From NCBI GenBank assembly GCA_027924645.1, contig BSBN01001807.1:10434001-10498000 (forward strand): a DNA stretch of 64,000 nt, read 5' to 3'. The position numbers were made by a program, and so were the translations under genes. Shown here piece after piece: positions 46,917 through 58,029 of this stretch. The notes beneath the pieces were generated by a model that was not told the DNA's origin, did no database searches, and saw nothing but the letters and a program-made list of their open reading frames with translations. The stretch's first letter is position 1, and the number at the start of each line of letters is the position of its first letter. The DNA comes from Cunninghamia lanceolata (taxonomy: Eukaryota > Streptophyta > Pinopsida > Cupressales > Cupressaceae).

Positions 46917-47175
46917 TGGTGACTCTGCTGGGGATCAAATGTGAAAGTGTTATCCTGTAATCTCTGGTGAAATTTTACCCATCCAAGTCACCAACAAATT
47001 GGTGACTCTACTGGGGATGTGATTGATCAAAAGTACTATCTAGTCATCCTTGGTGATATATTTGTGGCCCATCCGAGTAACCAACAGAAATTGGTGACTT
47101 TGCTGGGGACATTGTGAAAGAACCCTGATGTTTTAAAAGAAAATAGTTCCTAGTAATAGGTGGCGACTCCGAACC
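46917..47175 (+). other. Element E primer-binding site, in multiple copies
   Basis: TGGTGACTCTGCTGGGGA at 46917-46934 lies 5 bases after the 5' LTR. Near-copies follow at 47000-47017 (TGGTGACTCTACTGGGGA) and 47092-47109 (TGGTGACTTTGCTGGGGA), each preceded by ACCAACA as the LTR end is. A partial fourth, TGGCGACTCC, is at 47161-47170. The motif resembles the primer site of plant gypsy elements that use a tRNA other than Met (tRNA-Arg by recollection, not checked). Confidence 0.75.
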
Positions 47176-47259
47176 AATCTCCCAACCGGTAAAGTAAAAA
47201 TTTGTATGCAAGGGAGAAGATCCCAGCGTACTACTCTATTGGAAGAGTTACCCATAAAA

Positions 47260-49398
47260 ATGATGTATAGAAAAAAGGGGACTGTTCGAGCTAGTCAAGA
47301 TGGTTCTCCTAGCCCCGAGAAAAATAATTTTATTTAGGATAATCCAGGATCCTCAGAGAAGACAGTACCTTATTTTTCAAACACTGAGGCTGAAATCCAG
47401 AGTGTGTATGAAAGGTAGCAAGGTAATGGTTTGAGAATAAGGTTAGAGGTGTTTCAAGAACGTCCTTTTCATGATTCTCCTGACAGATTTGAAGAGACTG
47501 AATCCCTAAGGGATGATGATAATGATGATCAGAACATGATAAAACCATCTTCTTCTATGCCTAGAGAGGAAGAACTAGCTGATGAAATTAAGAGCTTAAG
47601 GGCTGAGTTAGAATATTTGCAAGCAGTAAAAATCAAAGATGATATGAGACAGAAAGTGTAGGCTTTGAGAGTTGCTCAAAATGATTCAATTCCTACCCTC
47701 CAAAATGCAAATATGTAGAGAAATCAACAAAGAAATGAGGTACAGTATCATCAGAATAATGATCAAAGACAAAATGTAGACAATGCCAGAGTACCATTAA
47801 ATAATGTGAGACAGCATAATGCTGATAGAAATGCAAATGCTAATCAGTTTGAAAGGCACCCAATGCAGTTGGATAGGTTCAGACAGCTTGTTTTTTACGG
47901 CATTCCTGGTTATCCAAACCATGTTGACAAACATGTGAGGCTGCAAGTGCCTAAATTTTTAGGAAACAACATTGTGTCAGGAGAAGATCATCTAAAGGCT
48001 TTTCAAAATGTCATGGATAACTTTGAGGTTGAACATGAGGATGTTTTCATGAAGTCATTTATGCAATCCTTAGTTGATGAATCCAAGGAATGGTATAAAA
48101 GTCTACCTAATAGAAGCATTTCATCATGGGATGATTTCAAAAGGATGTTTAAGGAGCAATATGGTGACAAAATTGACCCTAGCTTTTTTGTAAATGAGTC
48201 CACTAGTATCACTAAAGGGTCAAATGAGCAGGTTGTAGATTTTAATGCAAGATTTACTAAAGTGTTGAACAAATTGCCATATCACATGAGGCCAAATGAA
48301 CCTATGTGCATAGTGTTGTACATAAATGCTTTTGATGCCAAGACAGTTTATGGATTAAGAGACAAGGGTCCTCACAGCCTCAGAGATGCCTTCAAAGTTG
48401 CAACAAATATTGAAAATAACAGAAAGGCATCTGGTAAAACAAACAGAAGGGATGATGTGAAAATCTCGCAAAATTCAAATATTAAGTCTCAAACTATTCA
48501 AGGTAATACATCTGCCCCTAAAGATAAGATAGACAAATTGGCAAATGTTGTTAAGGACCTAAGCTATAGACTAGCTAGAGGTGAAAAAGGGATAGGTCCT
48601 GATAGGCAAGCTTATCAAAGACAGGAAAAGAGGCCATCATTGCATGATATGCCATATAATACCAATTGGCATAATGGTAGACCTGTATTGCCGCATAACA
48701 ACACAAATTAGAGAGCTCAACATCCAAAGGAAATTCCTGATCCTTTGAAGAAGGCTGTTAATATTGTTAATAATACTCCATGGTGTATAATCTGTCAGAT
48801 GCCTCATTCACAGTCACAATGTATGATTGCTCAATCTCTATATAACAGTGCCATGGCCTGTGATGAGTGCAATGAGCCTCATTGCATGGAAGATGATAAT
48901 GTCAACATGTTGTCTACAAATAGAGAATACTCTTTTCATGATGCTGATGCAAATGCAGATGATGAAACTCAGGGCTGCCAACAATTCCCATATGATGAAG
49001 ATGATGAAGACAACTATGCCTATGCTCAGGATTCACACAATTTTCTGAATAACTTGAGGAGGCCTTCTGATGAAGAAATTAGGGCCTTCACAGCTGCAGC
49101 AGTTTCTCAAGTCAAAAGCAACTACAACTTGAGAGGTAAAGCCTAGGCAAGTAACTCACACCAACCAGAGGATAATTTTACAAATTAGCCAGTACACAGC
49201 CATAAAGGAACTGAGACACAAAAGAAGCAATGGAACAATAATAGGCAAAATTTTAAGCAAAAAACAAGTTATGATCCTCAAGGACCAGAAAATAGAGTTC
49301 CCCAGGTTGAGGATCAAAACAAGAATTTTTAGAACAAGGATGACAGTCAGAGAGCCATAAAAACTAAAGCTGGATCATCTCAGGATAGAGGTAAAACT
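47260..49398 (+). pseudogene. Element E gag
   Basis: The first in-frame ATGs are at 47260 and 47263 (MMYRKKGTVRASQDGS). An acidic, Gln/Asn-rich N-terminal part with a short coiled coil (about 47570-47660) leads to a retrotransposon gag capsid domain at about 47930-48420 (VPKFLGNN...AFQNVMDNF, SLVDESKEWYKSLPNRSISS, WDDFKRMFKEQYGDK). A knuckle-like CIICQMPHSQSQC follows at 48787-48825; the spacing is C-x2-C-x3-H-x4-C, one residue shorter than usual. An acidic stretch (DADDETQG, DEDDEDNYAYAQD) comes next. Eight in-frame stops occur between 47335 and 49330 and all are TAG. Gag would form the particle and bind RNA. Confidence 0.85.
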
Positions 49399-49977
49399 GT
49401 GGATCAGGCTACAACTGTTATTCAAAATTATGCTCCATTTGACATCACTCAAGTCTTGTCTCAAATAAAAGTCTTTGTTCCACTAATGGAGCTGATGAAA
49501 GTTGAAGAATTCATAAATAAGGTTGTGTCCTTGATTTCAAGAGTACCATGTCAAGCTAAGCAGAAGATTGAGACTCAGGATAAGAAACAAGCTATGTGTA
49601 TTGAAGAGGATGAGATTCCTGAGGTATATCTAGGGATGACCATGACAAAATGCCCTTCACAGGTTGAACCGTTCTATGTCTCCCTTGTTATCAATGGGAA
49701 AGTAATTAGAAATTGTATGCTTGACTCAGGAGCATCAACAAATATCATGCCTTTAGCCATTATGCAACAAGCAGGATTAAAAATAGATAAGGCATGTGGG
49801 AAATGCTATGCAATGGATGCTAGGGAGGTACCTGTCATTGGAATCATGAAGGATGTTGATTTTAGATTGGCAGCATATCCTGAAAAGACCTATAAAATGA
49901 ACATAACAATTGTTGATATCAAGCCACAGTATGGCATGTTGCTGTCAAGAAGATAGGCAGCACTCATTGGTGGAAGT
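49399..49977 (+). pseudogene. Element E aspartic protease
   Basis: Retroviral-type protease with the catalytic DSG at residues 109-111 of the open stretch (MLDSGASTNIMPLAIM). The downstream YGMLLSRR and the segment AALIGGSMQLDLSYAMIPMN are the usual end of this domain in plant gypsy elements. A TAG at 49954-49956 follows LLSRR. In frame with gag and with the next domain. Confidence 0.85.
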
Positions 49978-50790
49978 ATGCAACTAGATCTGTCATATGC
50001 CATGATCCCAATGAATGGAAAGGATGTCAAGCTGATCAGAGAAGAAAGATCATCAGAGATAGTGGAGGATCAAGAATCAGAGGAGCATATATGTTTTGTG
50101 GACACTGACTGTGAAAATTTCAGAGTTGTCTCAGATGATAAGGAAGATAAAAGAGAAAAAATTTGCATTCAAGAGTTGGACCAGCAAGGTCTTTGGACCA
50201 TGTATTTTGATGGAGCTTGTTCAAAAGAAGGCTCTGGTGCTGGAATTGTTTTTCTGTCTCCAACTGGTAAGCTTCTCCAATTCTCTTTCTTGTTGAAGTT
50301 TGCTTGCACAAATAATATTGCAGAGTATGAGGCTCTGTTATTAGGGTTAAATGTTGCTTTGAAGCATGGAATTAAGATGCTCAAAGTGTTTGGTGATTCA
50401 AAGCTTATTGTGTCCCAAATCAGAGATAAGTATGCATCAAATAATAAGAGATTGAAGCAATATAAACATGTTGTTTGGGATACAATTGAATTATTTGAGG
50501 CTTTTTCAATAAATTGGATAGAAAGATCAAAAAATGTTAGAGCAGATTTTCTAGCCAATGTAGCCATAAGGCTAGATGACATAACTTTGTTAGATGTTAC
50601 AAATGTGGAAGTCAAGCTTAGGCCTACAGTGCCAGATAATGTTTGTAGCTGGCAAGTATTTAATAATGATAAGGATTTACTAAGATTTCTGCATTGTATT
50701 GATGACTATGAGAACCAAGAAATTGATTTTCAGAACTTTGTGGAAGTTGTAGATGGAAAAGAAACCCTTTCAGGGAAGGAAGTAATTTAG
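49978..50790 (+). pseudogene. Element E RNase H-like domain upstream of RT
   Basis: After an acidic linker of about 65 residues comes an RNase H fold of the archaeal/RVT_3 type, residues 72-200 of the stretch: WTMYFDGACSKEGSGAGIVF (D78), TNNIAEYEALLLGLN (E116), KVFGDSKLIVSQI (D140) and ERSKNVRADFLANVAIRL (D190). All four acidic catalytic residues are present. It lies between protease and RT in the same frame as both gag and protease. In Tat-group elements and retroviruses a second RNase H is known, but the usual place given is after the RT-linked one. Its role would be to remove RNA from the RNA-DNA hybrid. Ends at a TAG (50788-50790). Confidence 0.85.
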
Positions 50791-50817
50791 CTTAAGACTA
50801 AAAAAATCCCTAGAGGG

Positions 50818-51865
50818 TTGGTAGCCTTAGAGAGAGCTTTTGACAATAGGGACCAATTTGTTACAAAAGCATCTCCAACAAATAAGAATGATTTAGAGGA
50901 GATAAACTTGGGGACACCTCATGCTCCCAAGAAGGTATATATTGGCAAATGGCTCAAACCACATATTAGAAGCATGCTGATTACATTGCTCAAAAGGTAT
51001 AAGCATGTTTTTGCTTAGTCATATGAGGACCTAAAATCCTATAGAGAAGACTTATTTCAGCATGAAATCCCTTTGAAGCCTAGAGCTAAACCATTTAGAC
51101 AAAAATAGAGGCCTATTAACCCAACCTTAGCTCCTAAGATGCAAGAAGAACTTATGAAGCTTAGGGAAGCTAGAATAATCATGCCCATCAGACACTCAAC
51201 TTGGGTGTCTAATCTTGTCCCGGTCAGAAAAAAAGAATGGAGACATAAGGCTTTGTGTAGACTTTAGAAACTTAAATGTATCTTCTTTGAAGGACAACTA
51301 TCCATTGCCAAATATGGAAGCCATGTTGCAGAGGGTGACTGGCTGTGAACTTTTATCTATGATGGATGGTTTTTCAGGATACAATCAGGTGAAAATGAAA
51401 GAATCAGAACAGTTCAAGACTGCTTTCACTACTCCATGGGGAACCTATGTATATGTAAGGATGCCATTTGGATTGACAAATGCAGGTGCTACATTTCAGA
51501 GAGCAATAGATGTTGCTTTTGCAGGGTTGATTGACTCAATCCTGGCTGTTTATCAGGATGATTTGACTGCATATTTAAAGAAGGAAGAGCAGCATTGTGT
51601 GCATCTTGAACAAATTTTTATTAGAGCATTGGAATATGGCATTTCTCTCAACCCAAAGAAATGTCCTTTTGGGGTTGTGGAAGGAAAATTGCTTGGACAC
51701 ATTGTTTCCAAGGATGGAGTCAAGATTGATCCCGATAGGGTAGCAGCAATTGACAGCATTCAGATCCCTAAGACAGTAAAAGGTGTTTAGTCCTTTTTTG
51801 GAAAAATTAACTTTGTTAGGAGATTTGTTCCTAACTTTGCAGAAACAACAAAAGAAATATCTAAG
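50818..51865 (+). pseudogene. Element E reverse transcriptase
   Basis: Continues in frame from the RNase H domain (LVALERAFDNRDQF ... LLKRYKHVFA), then TAGs at 51016 and 51106. A run of seven A (51228-51234) carries one base too many and moves the frame. From 51215 the RT palm is clear: IRLCVDFRNLN, NYPLPNMEAML, LSMMDGFSGYNQV (catalytic D51 of that stretch), TPWGTYVYVRMPFGLTNAGA and VYQDDLTAY with D115 and D116. The usual second residue of the YxDD box is Leu or Val; here it is Gln. A TAG at 51788-51790 precedes SFFGKINFVRRFV, the thumb region. Confidence 0.9.
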
Positions 51866-52396
51866 ATGTTGAAGAAAGGTGCAACTGTTAGGTGGGAGGA
51901 TGAAGCAATCAAATCATTTCAAAACATTAAAGAGGCAATAAAAATGGCTCCTGAATTAAAATCTCTAGATTTTTCTAAGCCATTTCAACTATTTTCATTT
52001 GCTTCTTTCCATACTATTGCTGCATGTTTACTTCAGAAGAATGAAGAAGGATTTGAACAGCCTATTGCTTTCTTTAGTAGGTCATTGCAGGCTACTGAAT
52101 TAAAGTATGACATTATGGAGAAACAGGCTTATGCACTAGTTAGAGCAGTCAAGAGCTTCAGGCCTTATTTGGTAGGCTTACAAATAGTTGCATACGTACC
52201 TCATGTAGCAGTTAAAGACATATTTGCCCAGCAAGAGGTGACTGGAAGAAGATGCAGATGGATAAATAAATTGCAGGAGTTCAGCATTGAAATACAAATC
52301 ACTAAGCTGGTAAGGGGACAAGGTTTGGCAAAACTAATGACACAATCAAATTTAGAGGCATGCCAAGTGAATGTAGTTTAGAATAGAGTTGTAAAC
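51866..52396 (+). pseudogene. Element E RT-linked RNase H, active site lost
   Basis: Position, length and flanking motifs (LKSLDFSKPFQLF, PIAFFSRSLQATELKYDIME, KQAYALVRAVKSFRPYL) identify the ordinary gypsy RNase H. The first catalytic Asp (normally in a TDAS-like motif) reads SFAS, the third (normally YTDH-like) reads YVPH, and no Asp stands where the fourth is expected (GQGLAKLMTQ). Only the Glu region (YDIMEKQAY) is kept. In retroviruses and Tat elements the original RNase H decays to a tether when a second one is present; the same seems to have happened here. A TAG at 52379 ends the stretch. Confidence 0.82.
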
Positions 52397-53668
52397 ATGT
52401 CAGAAACTGAGTGGTACAAGGATATAATATATTATTTGCAAAATTTGAAATGTCCTTCACATCTCAATGATATTCAGAAGAGAACTCTGAAGCTGCAAGC
52501 TATTAAATACATCATTGTCCAAGAAGAATTGTATTGGAGAAATCATGATGGTGTATTACTTAAATGTGTGGATGAAAAACAGGCTAAGGACATTCTCAAT
52601 GACATGCACCATGGAATGTGTGGTGGATATTATACTGCCCAAACAACATCCCACAAAGTCCTTAGAGCTGGTTACTGGTGGCCAACTCTTTTCTTAGATG
52701 CACACAGATTGATAAGAAAGTGTGACCCTTGCCAAAGGTTCTTAGGAATGCTAAGGTATGGTGGTGCATTGCCCCTCAGGACTATAACTGTGGAAGCTCC
52801 ATTTCAACAATGGGGAATTGACTTCATAGGAGAAATTTTAGAGAAATCTAGTGGAGGACATAATTGGATTCTGGTTGCCACTGATTACTTCACTAAATGG
52901 ATTGAGGCTATCCCTACTAAAAAGGCTACAAGTAAGGTGGTGATGGATTTTATCTTGGAGAATATTATTATCAGGTTTGGGGTACCAGTCAAATTAATCA
53001 CAGATAATGCAATGTGTTTTAGATCAGGTGAATTTGTTGATTTTTGCAGTAAATATGGAATTGACTTGTCTCATACATCACCATACCATCCACAAAAAAA
53101 TGGTCAAGCAGAGTCAAGCAACAAAAGCTTAATGAAAATCATCAGGAGGATAATGGATAAAAGTAAGAAATCTTGGGATTCAAAACTGAAGTTGGCATTA
53201 TGGGTTGATAGGATAACAGTGAAAAAAGCCACTGGAAGGTCACCTTATGAATTAGTGTATGGTACAGCAGCTAGATTGCCTGTGAATAACCTCCTACCAG
53301 TTTACAAGTTCATACAAGAGAATGATGGGGAGGTTAATGATTCAATGACTGAAAGGATCAATCAGCTGGTTGAGCTACATGAAATCAGGGCAGAGGCATA
53401 AAAGGTAAACATCAAGAAACAACAAAAGATGAAGTATATGTTCGATAGAAGGGTTACAAAGAGAAGCTTTCAAATAGGTGATATGGTCCTTATGTGGAAT
53501 GCAAGAAACCAGGATAAGGGTAAACATGGCAAATTTGAACCCTTGTGGACAGGCCCATATCAAATTAGCAATATCTATGGAGGAGATTCCTACTTTCTTC
53601 AGGCCCTAAATGGTGAACTAATGGAATTGCCGGTGCACAGCAAATTCCTTAAAACCTTTTTCACATAA
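52397..53668 (+). pseudogene. Element E integrase
   Basis: Zinc-binding N-terminal segment HHGMCGGYYTAQTTSHKVLR ... CDPCQRF; the second zinc His of the usual CGGH reads Tyr (residue 78). The catalytic core has D142 (QQWGIDFIGE), D203 (LITDNAMCF) and E239 (NGQAESSNK), with 35 residues between the last two, the D,D-35-E pattern. A TAA at 53399-53401 interrupts it. The C-terminal part from 53429 (FDRRVTKRSFQIGDMVLMWN, LWTGPYQISNIYG) is the GPY/F-type DNA-binding end. The frame closes at TAA 53666-53668, 158 bases before the 3' LTR. Confidence 0.9.
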
Positions 53669-53826
53669 ATGAGTAACTTGTGTGCACAATGTAAAATAGT
53701 TGTAAATATTTTGTATATACCTCTTGTGGTCGGTCCTGTTTTGAGTTTTGGGTTTTGTCTAGTCTGCCCTGGAGAGGTCTAGTTCTCACTGCAGTCTTGC
53801 ACCTACACATCCCCAATCGGAGCCTG

Positions 53827-56141
53827 TGTTGGTAATAATTTATGTTCAAGGTTTTTGGCCAGGTCCCCTCCTTAAAATCCAAAATTTCCTAAGTGTTGGA
53901 CCTTCTCAGTGTTTTTTAGCATCATCATGATATTCTAGAGGAGGGTTGTCTTCATCATCGTGTTTTTAGGAGTATCCCCCTGATGTTCCTTGCATGGGTC
54001 ATTTCTTGTCATGACCGGATATCCTGTGGGGGCTTCATGTTTTTGCCAGCCCGACATCTTGCCTGGAGGTCATCATATTTGAACATCGGGTGATCTTCGT
54101 TAAGATCACCCCAATGTTGGTTTATCACCTTATATTTTTTCTTATCAGCTGCATGATTTTCAATTGTCGGGGTGATATGTCCTTCAGCTTCATCATTTTC
54201 TAAGGACGGGGTGATATTTCCAAATATCAGGTATGATCTAACATCACCCTGATGTTTCATGGAGTTACAGTGCTACCCGATATTCTTGCGGGGGGTGATA
54301 TTTCAAACATCTGGTGATCTTCCAAATATCACCCTGCCCCGATATGATGATGTCACCCCGATCTTTCGAAGGGATCATTTTCTAAGTTGTTCAATCCGAC
54401 CTGATGTGCTTTGAGTTAAAGAGGTCATCATCATCATCCGGTCTACAGTGCATCATGATATTTTGTGTGGGGGGTGATATTCTGAAATATCAGGTTATCT
54501 TACTAATATCACTTCGGCACCAATATGGCGATGACGTCATCCGGATATGAGAAGGGCGCGGTATGCAGACGGGTGATGGTGACATCATCAGGATTTTTGA
54601 GGACATGTAGGATTTTCATCGGCCAGACATTTGATATTGGCCAAGCAAGAGGATTTTCGTCCGATGCATTAGGTTGTGCCGATGAAGGCAATTATCATGT
54701 AGGTGATATTGCGATGTGATGCTGACGTCAGGGTGATATTTTATGCGTGCAGATATCATGCTACTAGAGGATGAGGATGATGAAGGTTTATACTAGTGTC
54801 GTCGGGAGCAAAAACACTGACATCATATATGCTCGTGACCGTGTTGAAAAGGTTACTACACGGTGCATGTGGGATAATTGTTATCCTGCATATTTTCAAA
54901 TATCATGAAGAGGTATTTTGGCGGGAAACGGTTGCGATGCACTGTTTGATGTTTTCCCGATGGCTGCGAGGTGGATGGACATTAATGGCGGTTGTTGCAG
55001 AGGTATGGGTGATGGCGTGGACGGATCCAGTACCCGACTGAAGTTGTACATCCACGACTGGTGGCTCATGGCTTGAGAACCTCTTCTATCCCCTCTTCCA
55101 CCTGCTGCATTCAATGCGTTGAGCGCCATTTTTTTGATACTATGTATCTGGCAGGATTTTTGGTCAACCATGTAATTAATGCTGAGTGTACCTTCCTCGC
55201 TGTATTTAGGGGACTGTGTGACTCATTTGGAGTTGTTGAAAGTTGAACATTTTTGGCTCTGTAATGCAATACAGCTGATTTGGTTGCTCTGTGCAGCAAA
55301 ACTTGTGAGTTTATGTATCTCCTGTTGTATGTTTTTGCATGAATCCACTAATTTCATGGTTAATCCTATATGAGTAATGCTATGTTTGCATGTGTTTTGT
55401 TAATTCTGTCTCCAGTATTGCATGTATCTTTCTTCTGAGTCTGGATATTTAAAGAATGTCTAAGATTCTAGAACATAGAATTCCTGTGTTGAATGTTTGA
55501 TCTCTTAACTTCTGCTCAAGGGGTAGATTAAATTGTTCTCGGATTGAATATTGGGAAGGATATACTGCAATAGGGATGCCATAAGTATAGATAGCTTAAC
55601 ACTTTGTATTTGGAGATATCTGTAAGGCAGGTATCATATGTATCCCCCTGAAATCTAGTTTTAGTTGTTCATGCTGATCATTCACAGGTGTATGTCTACT
55701 GACTCCAAGCCCTGGATAGGCACCGATCTAGCTTTGTGTTTGTGTTATATACCATGTCCAGCTTTGCATCCAAGTATAAAATCAAAATCAAAACTCCAAA
55801 ACAACCATTAGGACAGTAGAATTAGTTTTAGGATCCAAGTCCTCTGTCTACAACTACAAATAAGCCCAAAGCTAGCCCCTTTGCTCTTATCTTACAGTTT
55901 TGGTCTACTTACAGGAGGACTTACCTGCTTTCTATCAACATCCCAGCCTTTATATGCATATCCTCACGGATGTTGAGTAGGGAATACCCCCTAGGTTTTG
56001 CAGAGCCTGAAGAAGAAGAGGAGATAAAATATAGTCTATCTCCTACACTGTTGGCCCCTGGCCCAGAGATCCTGTTGATCATTGATGGCTACCTTGTAGG
56101 GAAATCTAGGAGTAAGCATCCAGTCTGGGAAAAAACCAACA
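53827..56141 (+). repeat. Element E 3' LTR
   Basis: Collinear with the 5' LTR apart from the two short indels. The bases upstream of it (CCCCAATCGGAGCCTG) are not a convincing polypurine tract. Confidence 0.92.
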
Positions 56142-56226
56142 ATATGAATGAATGAAATCAATCCAAATCTTAAGACACACACTTAGCAAGTTGCAATTTA
56201 AGTCCAAAAACACGAGTTCACCAAAA

Positions 56227-57471
56227 TGTTACGGGAAAATTGGATTTGTTAATGTTCTAGATTTTAGATGTTTAAATCCACCTCTCCACTATACATTCAA
56301 GGATCTAGGGTTGAGTGATGAGTACTATCATGCCCTAGGTCACTTGCAAATGTAGGGAAACTTGGATTAGGGAATTTAATTATCAATTTTCCTTCTCTTA
56401 TGCCTAATTGACCATTAAACCTCTAATTATGTAAATACGACAACAAATTGACGAATGATGGAAAAAGCTCTTGCAAACAAGAGTAAAATACCAAATCACA
56501 AAGTACCTATTTTCAGGGTTCCAAAGCGAAACAATCAGGGACACTGGAGTGGGCACACAAGTTCAAGGTACCAGTTTCTTCATGGAATCCAGACATCCTT
56601 CTGACACTGATCAGCCCTGTAACTTTAGTTTCCTGAAACTTAGATGCGGAGGACACTAGAGCGAGCACCCAAGTCCTGGAAGTGCTCCTGTGTCCTGCTT
56701 TTCTTCAAATCTTGAATCTTTGATGCCTGCCAATCCTTCCTACAACTCCACTTTTCTCAAATATGACACCTGTAACCTGCAATCACAAGACTTGGTTTGG
56801 GGGTTGTGGTGTTTAGAGGCTTGCCTTAGTCAAGCCCCAGAGGACACTTAAGTCTTTGAACACCGTTGTCATATAAAGAGTGTGTGCCCTTGTGAGGTAG
56901 AGGCAAAAACTAAAGGAATCAATGATGAAAAGACAATATAATGTCACCTTGTAGTGAATCTCTCATGGGAGGAAGATGCTCCTCATTCCATGAGGAAATT
57001 GATGCTCAAATCTACAATTATCAACACACAAAACACACAAGTTTGTTGTTGCAACACAATGAAATCCTTGAATCACCTTGAGAACACTTGAACATAACAA
57101 TTGCCATCTAGTCTACAAATGAATGCCTAAGCATGCTTATATATGCAACTACAAGCACTCCTGCCAAGATTTTAAAAATCAAAACTTATTGTGTCGGCAA
57201 AAGGACCAATTAATGGTCATAAACCGACACCCAAAAATTAGGGCTACCCCAAAATAGGGCAGGACTAGGGTGTGGGTGCCCAAGTCCTCCCCCATATTTT
57301 GGGTAGGGTATAACTCAAGGGGTCCTCCCAGGTCCACTTTGCCATGAAACCTAGGCCTTATTCCATCGGGATGCCAAAGTATGAACTAAGATGTCCTAAA
57401 TGCATGCAAAAGACCCAAGAGCTAAACCTTATGAGGGAAAAGCCCCCAAGGGGACATTTTCTGACATTATA
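56227..57471 (-). repeat. Element D 5' LTR
   Basis: Plus-strand ends are TGTTACGGGAAAATTGG and TGACATTATA. It is collinear with 38596-39835. The hairpin seen in the other LTR is present but imperfect here (about 57247-57303). Confidence 0.85.
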
Positions 57472-57990
57472 GTATGAAAAACTCTCAACCTCTAATAAGG
57501 TATTTCTCATGAAGCATTTGTTAATCTGAAAATGATTGAAGGTGGATATGTGTCAGATCATTTAAATGAGTTTAATACAATTACCAGTTAGTTAATTTTT
57601 GTAAAAGTAAAATTTGATGAAGAGGTGAGGGCTCTCTTAGCTTTATGTTCTTTGCTAGAAAGCTGGAATAGCTTGGTAATGGCTATAAGTAACTCTGTCT
57701 CTAGTTCAAATGCTTTGAAATTTGATGATGTTGTTGGTGTTATCCTTAGCAAGGAAATGTGAGGGAAAAGCATAGGTGAGAGATGAGCATTAGGTAATGC
57801 TTTGACTATAGAGAATAGGGGAAGAACAAAGGAGAGAGAAAAAAGCTCAACAAATCATGGGAAGTCACAAGGGAAGTCAAAGAAAGGCAAATCTAAATCC
57901 AGGGCAAGAATGGATTGTTGACACTGTGGAAAGCTAGGACACTTGAAGAAGGATTGTTGGTCTTGAAAGGGCAAACAAGGAGACGGACAA
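57472..57990 (+). pseudogene. Element C gag, 3' part with zinc knuckle
   Basis: Resumes gag as YEKLSTSNKVFLMKHL, which fits directly onto AKLY at 38595. A missing base near 57520 shifts the frame. Later text (VSDHLNEFNTITSQL-type with a [21 protein letters not shown]) leads to a basic region and a CCHC knuckle C-x2-C-x4-H-x4-C (HCGKLGHLKKDC, about 57917-57958). A TGA stands near its first Cys (57920-57922) and another just after it. Confidence 0.8.
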
Positions 57991-58029
57991 CATGATGATA
58001 GTAAGGAAGCTAATGTTGCAAGTAATAAA

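Larger units (their letters stand above)
44559..56141 (+). mobile_element. Element E: Ty3/gypsy LTR retrotransposon with extra RNase H
   Basis: 11,583 bases with LTRs 44559-46911 and 53827-56141 (2,353 and 2,315 bases) and a perfect TSD ATATG (44554-44558 and 56142-56146). A sampled 770 bases at the LTR ends show about 17 substitutions (about 98% identity), so it is the youngest layer of the nest. Domain order: gag, protease, RNase H-like, RT, degenerate RNase H, integrase. Integrase after RT defines Ty3/gypsy. The tRNA-type primer site, the long LTRs and the extra RNase H point to the Tat group or a relative. The frame runs from 47260 to 53668 with one shift and about 15 stops. Confidence 0.94.
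38596..57471 (-). mobile_element. Element D: Ty3/gypsy-type element without RT, split by E
   Basis: LTRs are 38596-39835 (3' LTR) and 56227-57471 (5' LTR), about 1.24 kb each and roughly 92% identical by eye. The TSD is GTATA (38591-38595) / GTATG (57472-57476), one mismatch. The gag text of element C fits GTATG, so the left copy has mutated. Orientation is minus, because a clear polypurine tract stands at 39836-39850. With E removed it is about 7.3 kb. The interior codes for a gag-like region, an aspartic protease and a G-patch-like segment, and then has 1.8 kb of non-coding sequence. I find no RT, RNase H or integrase, so it is non-autonomous or deleted. Confidence 0.88.

Noticed and set aside
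51215..51240. Programmed frameshift in the RT of element E
   Set aside because: The run of seven A needs a one-base skip to continue. No typical signal is present, and the copy already has many stops, so a one-base insertion in a homopolymer is simpler.
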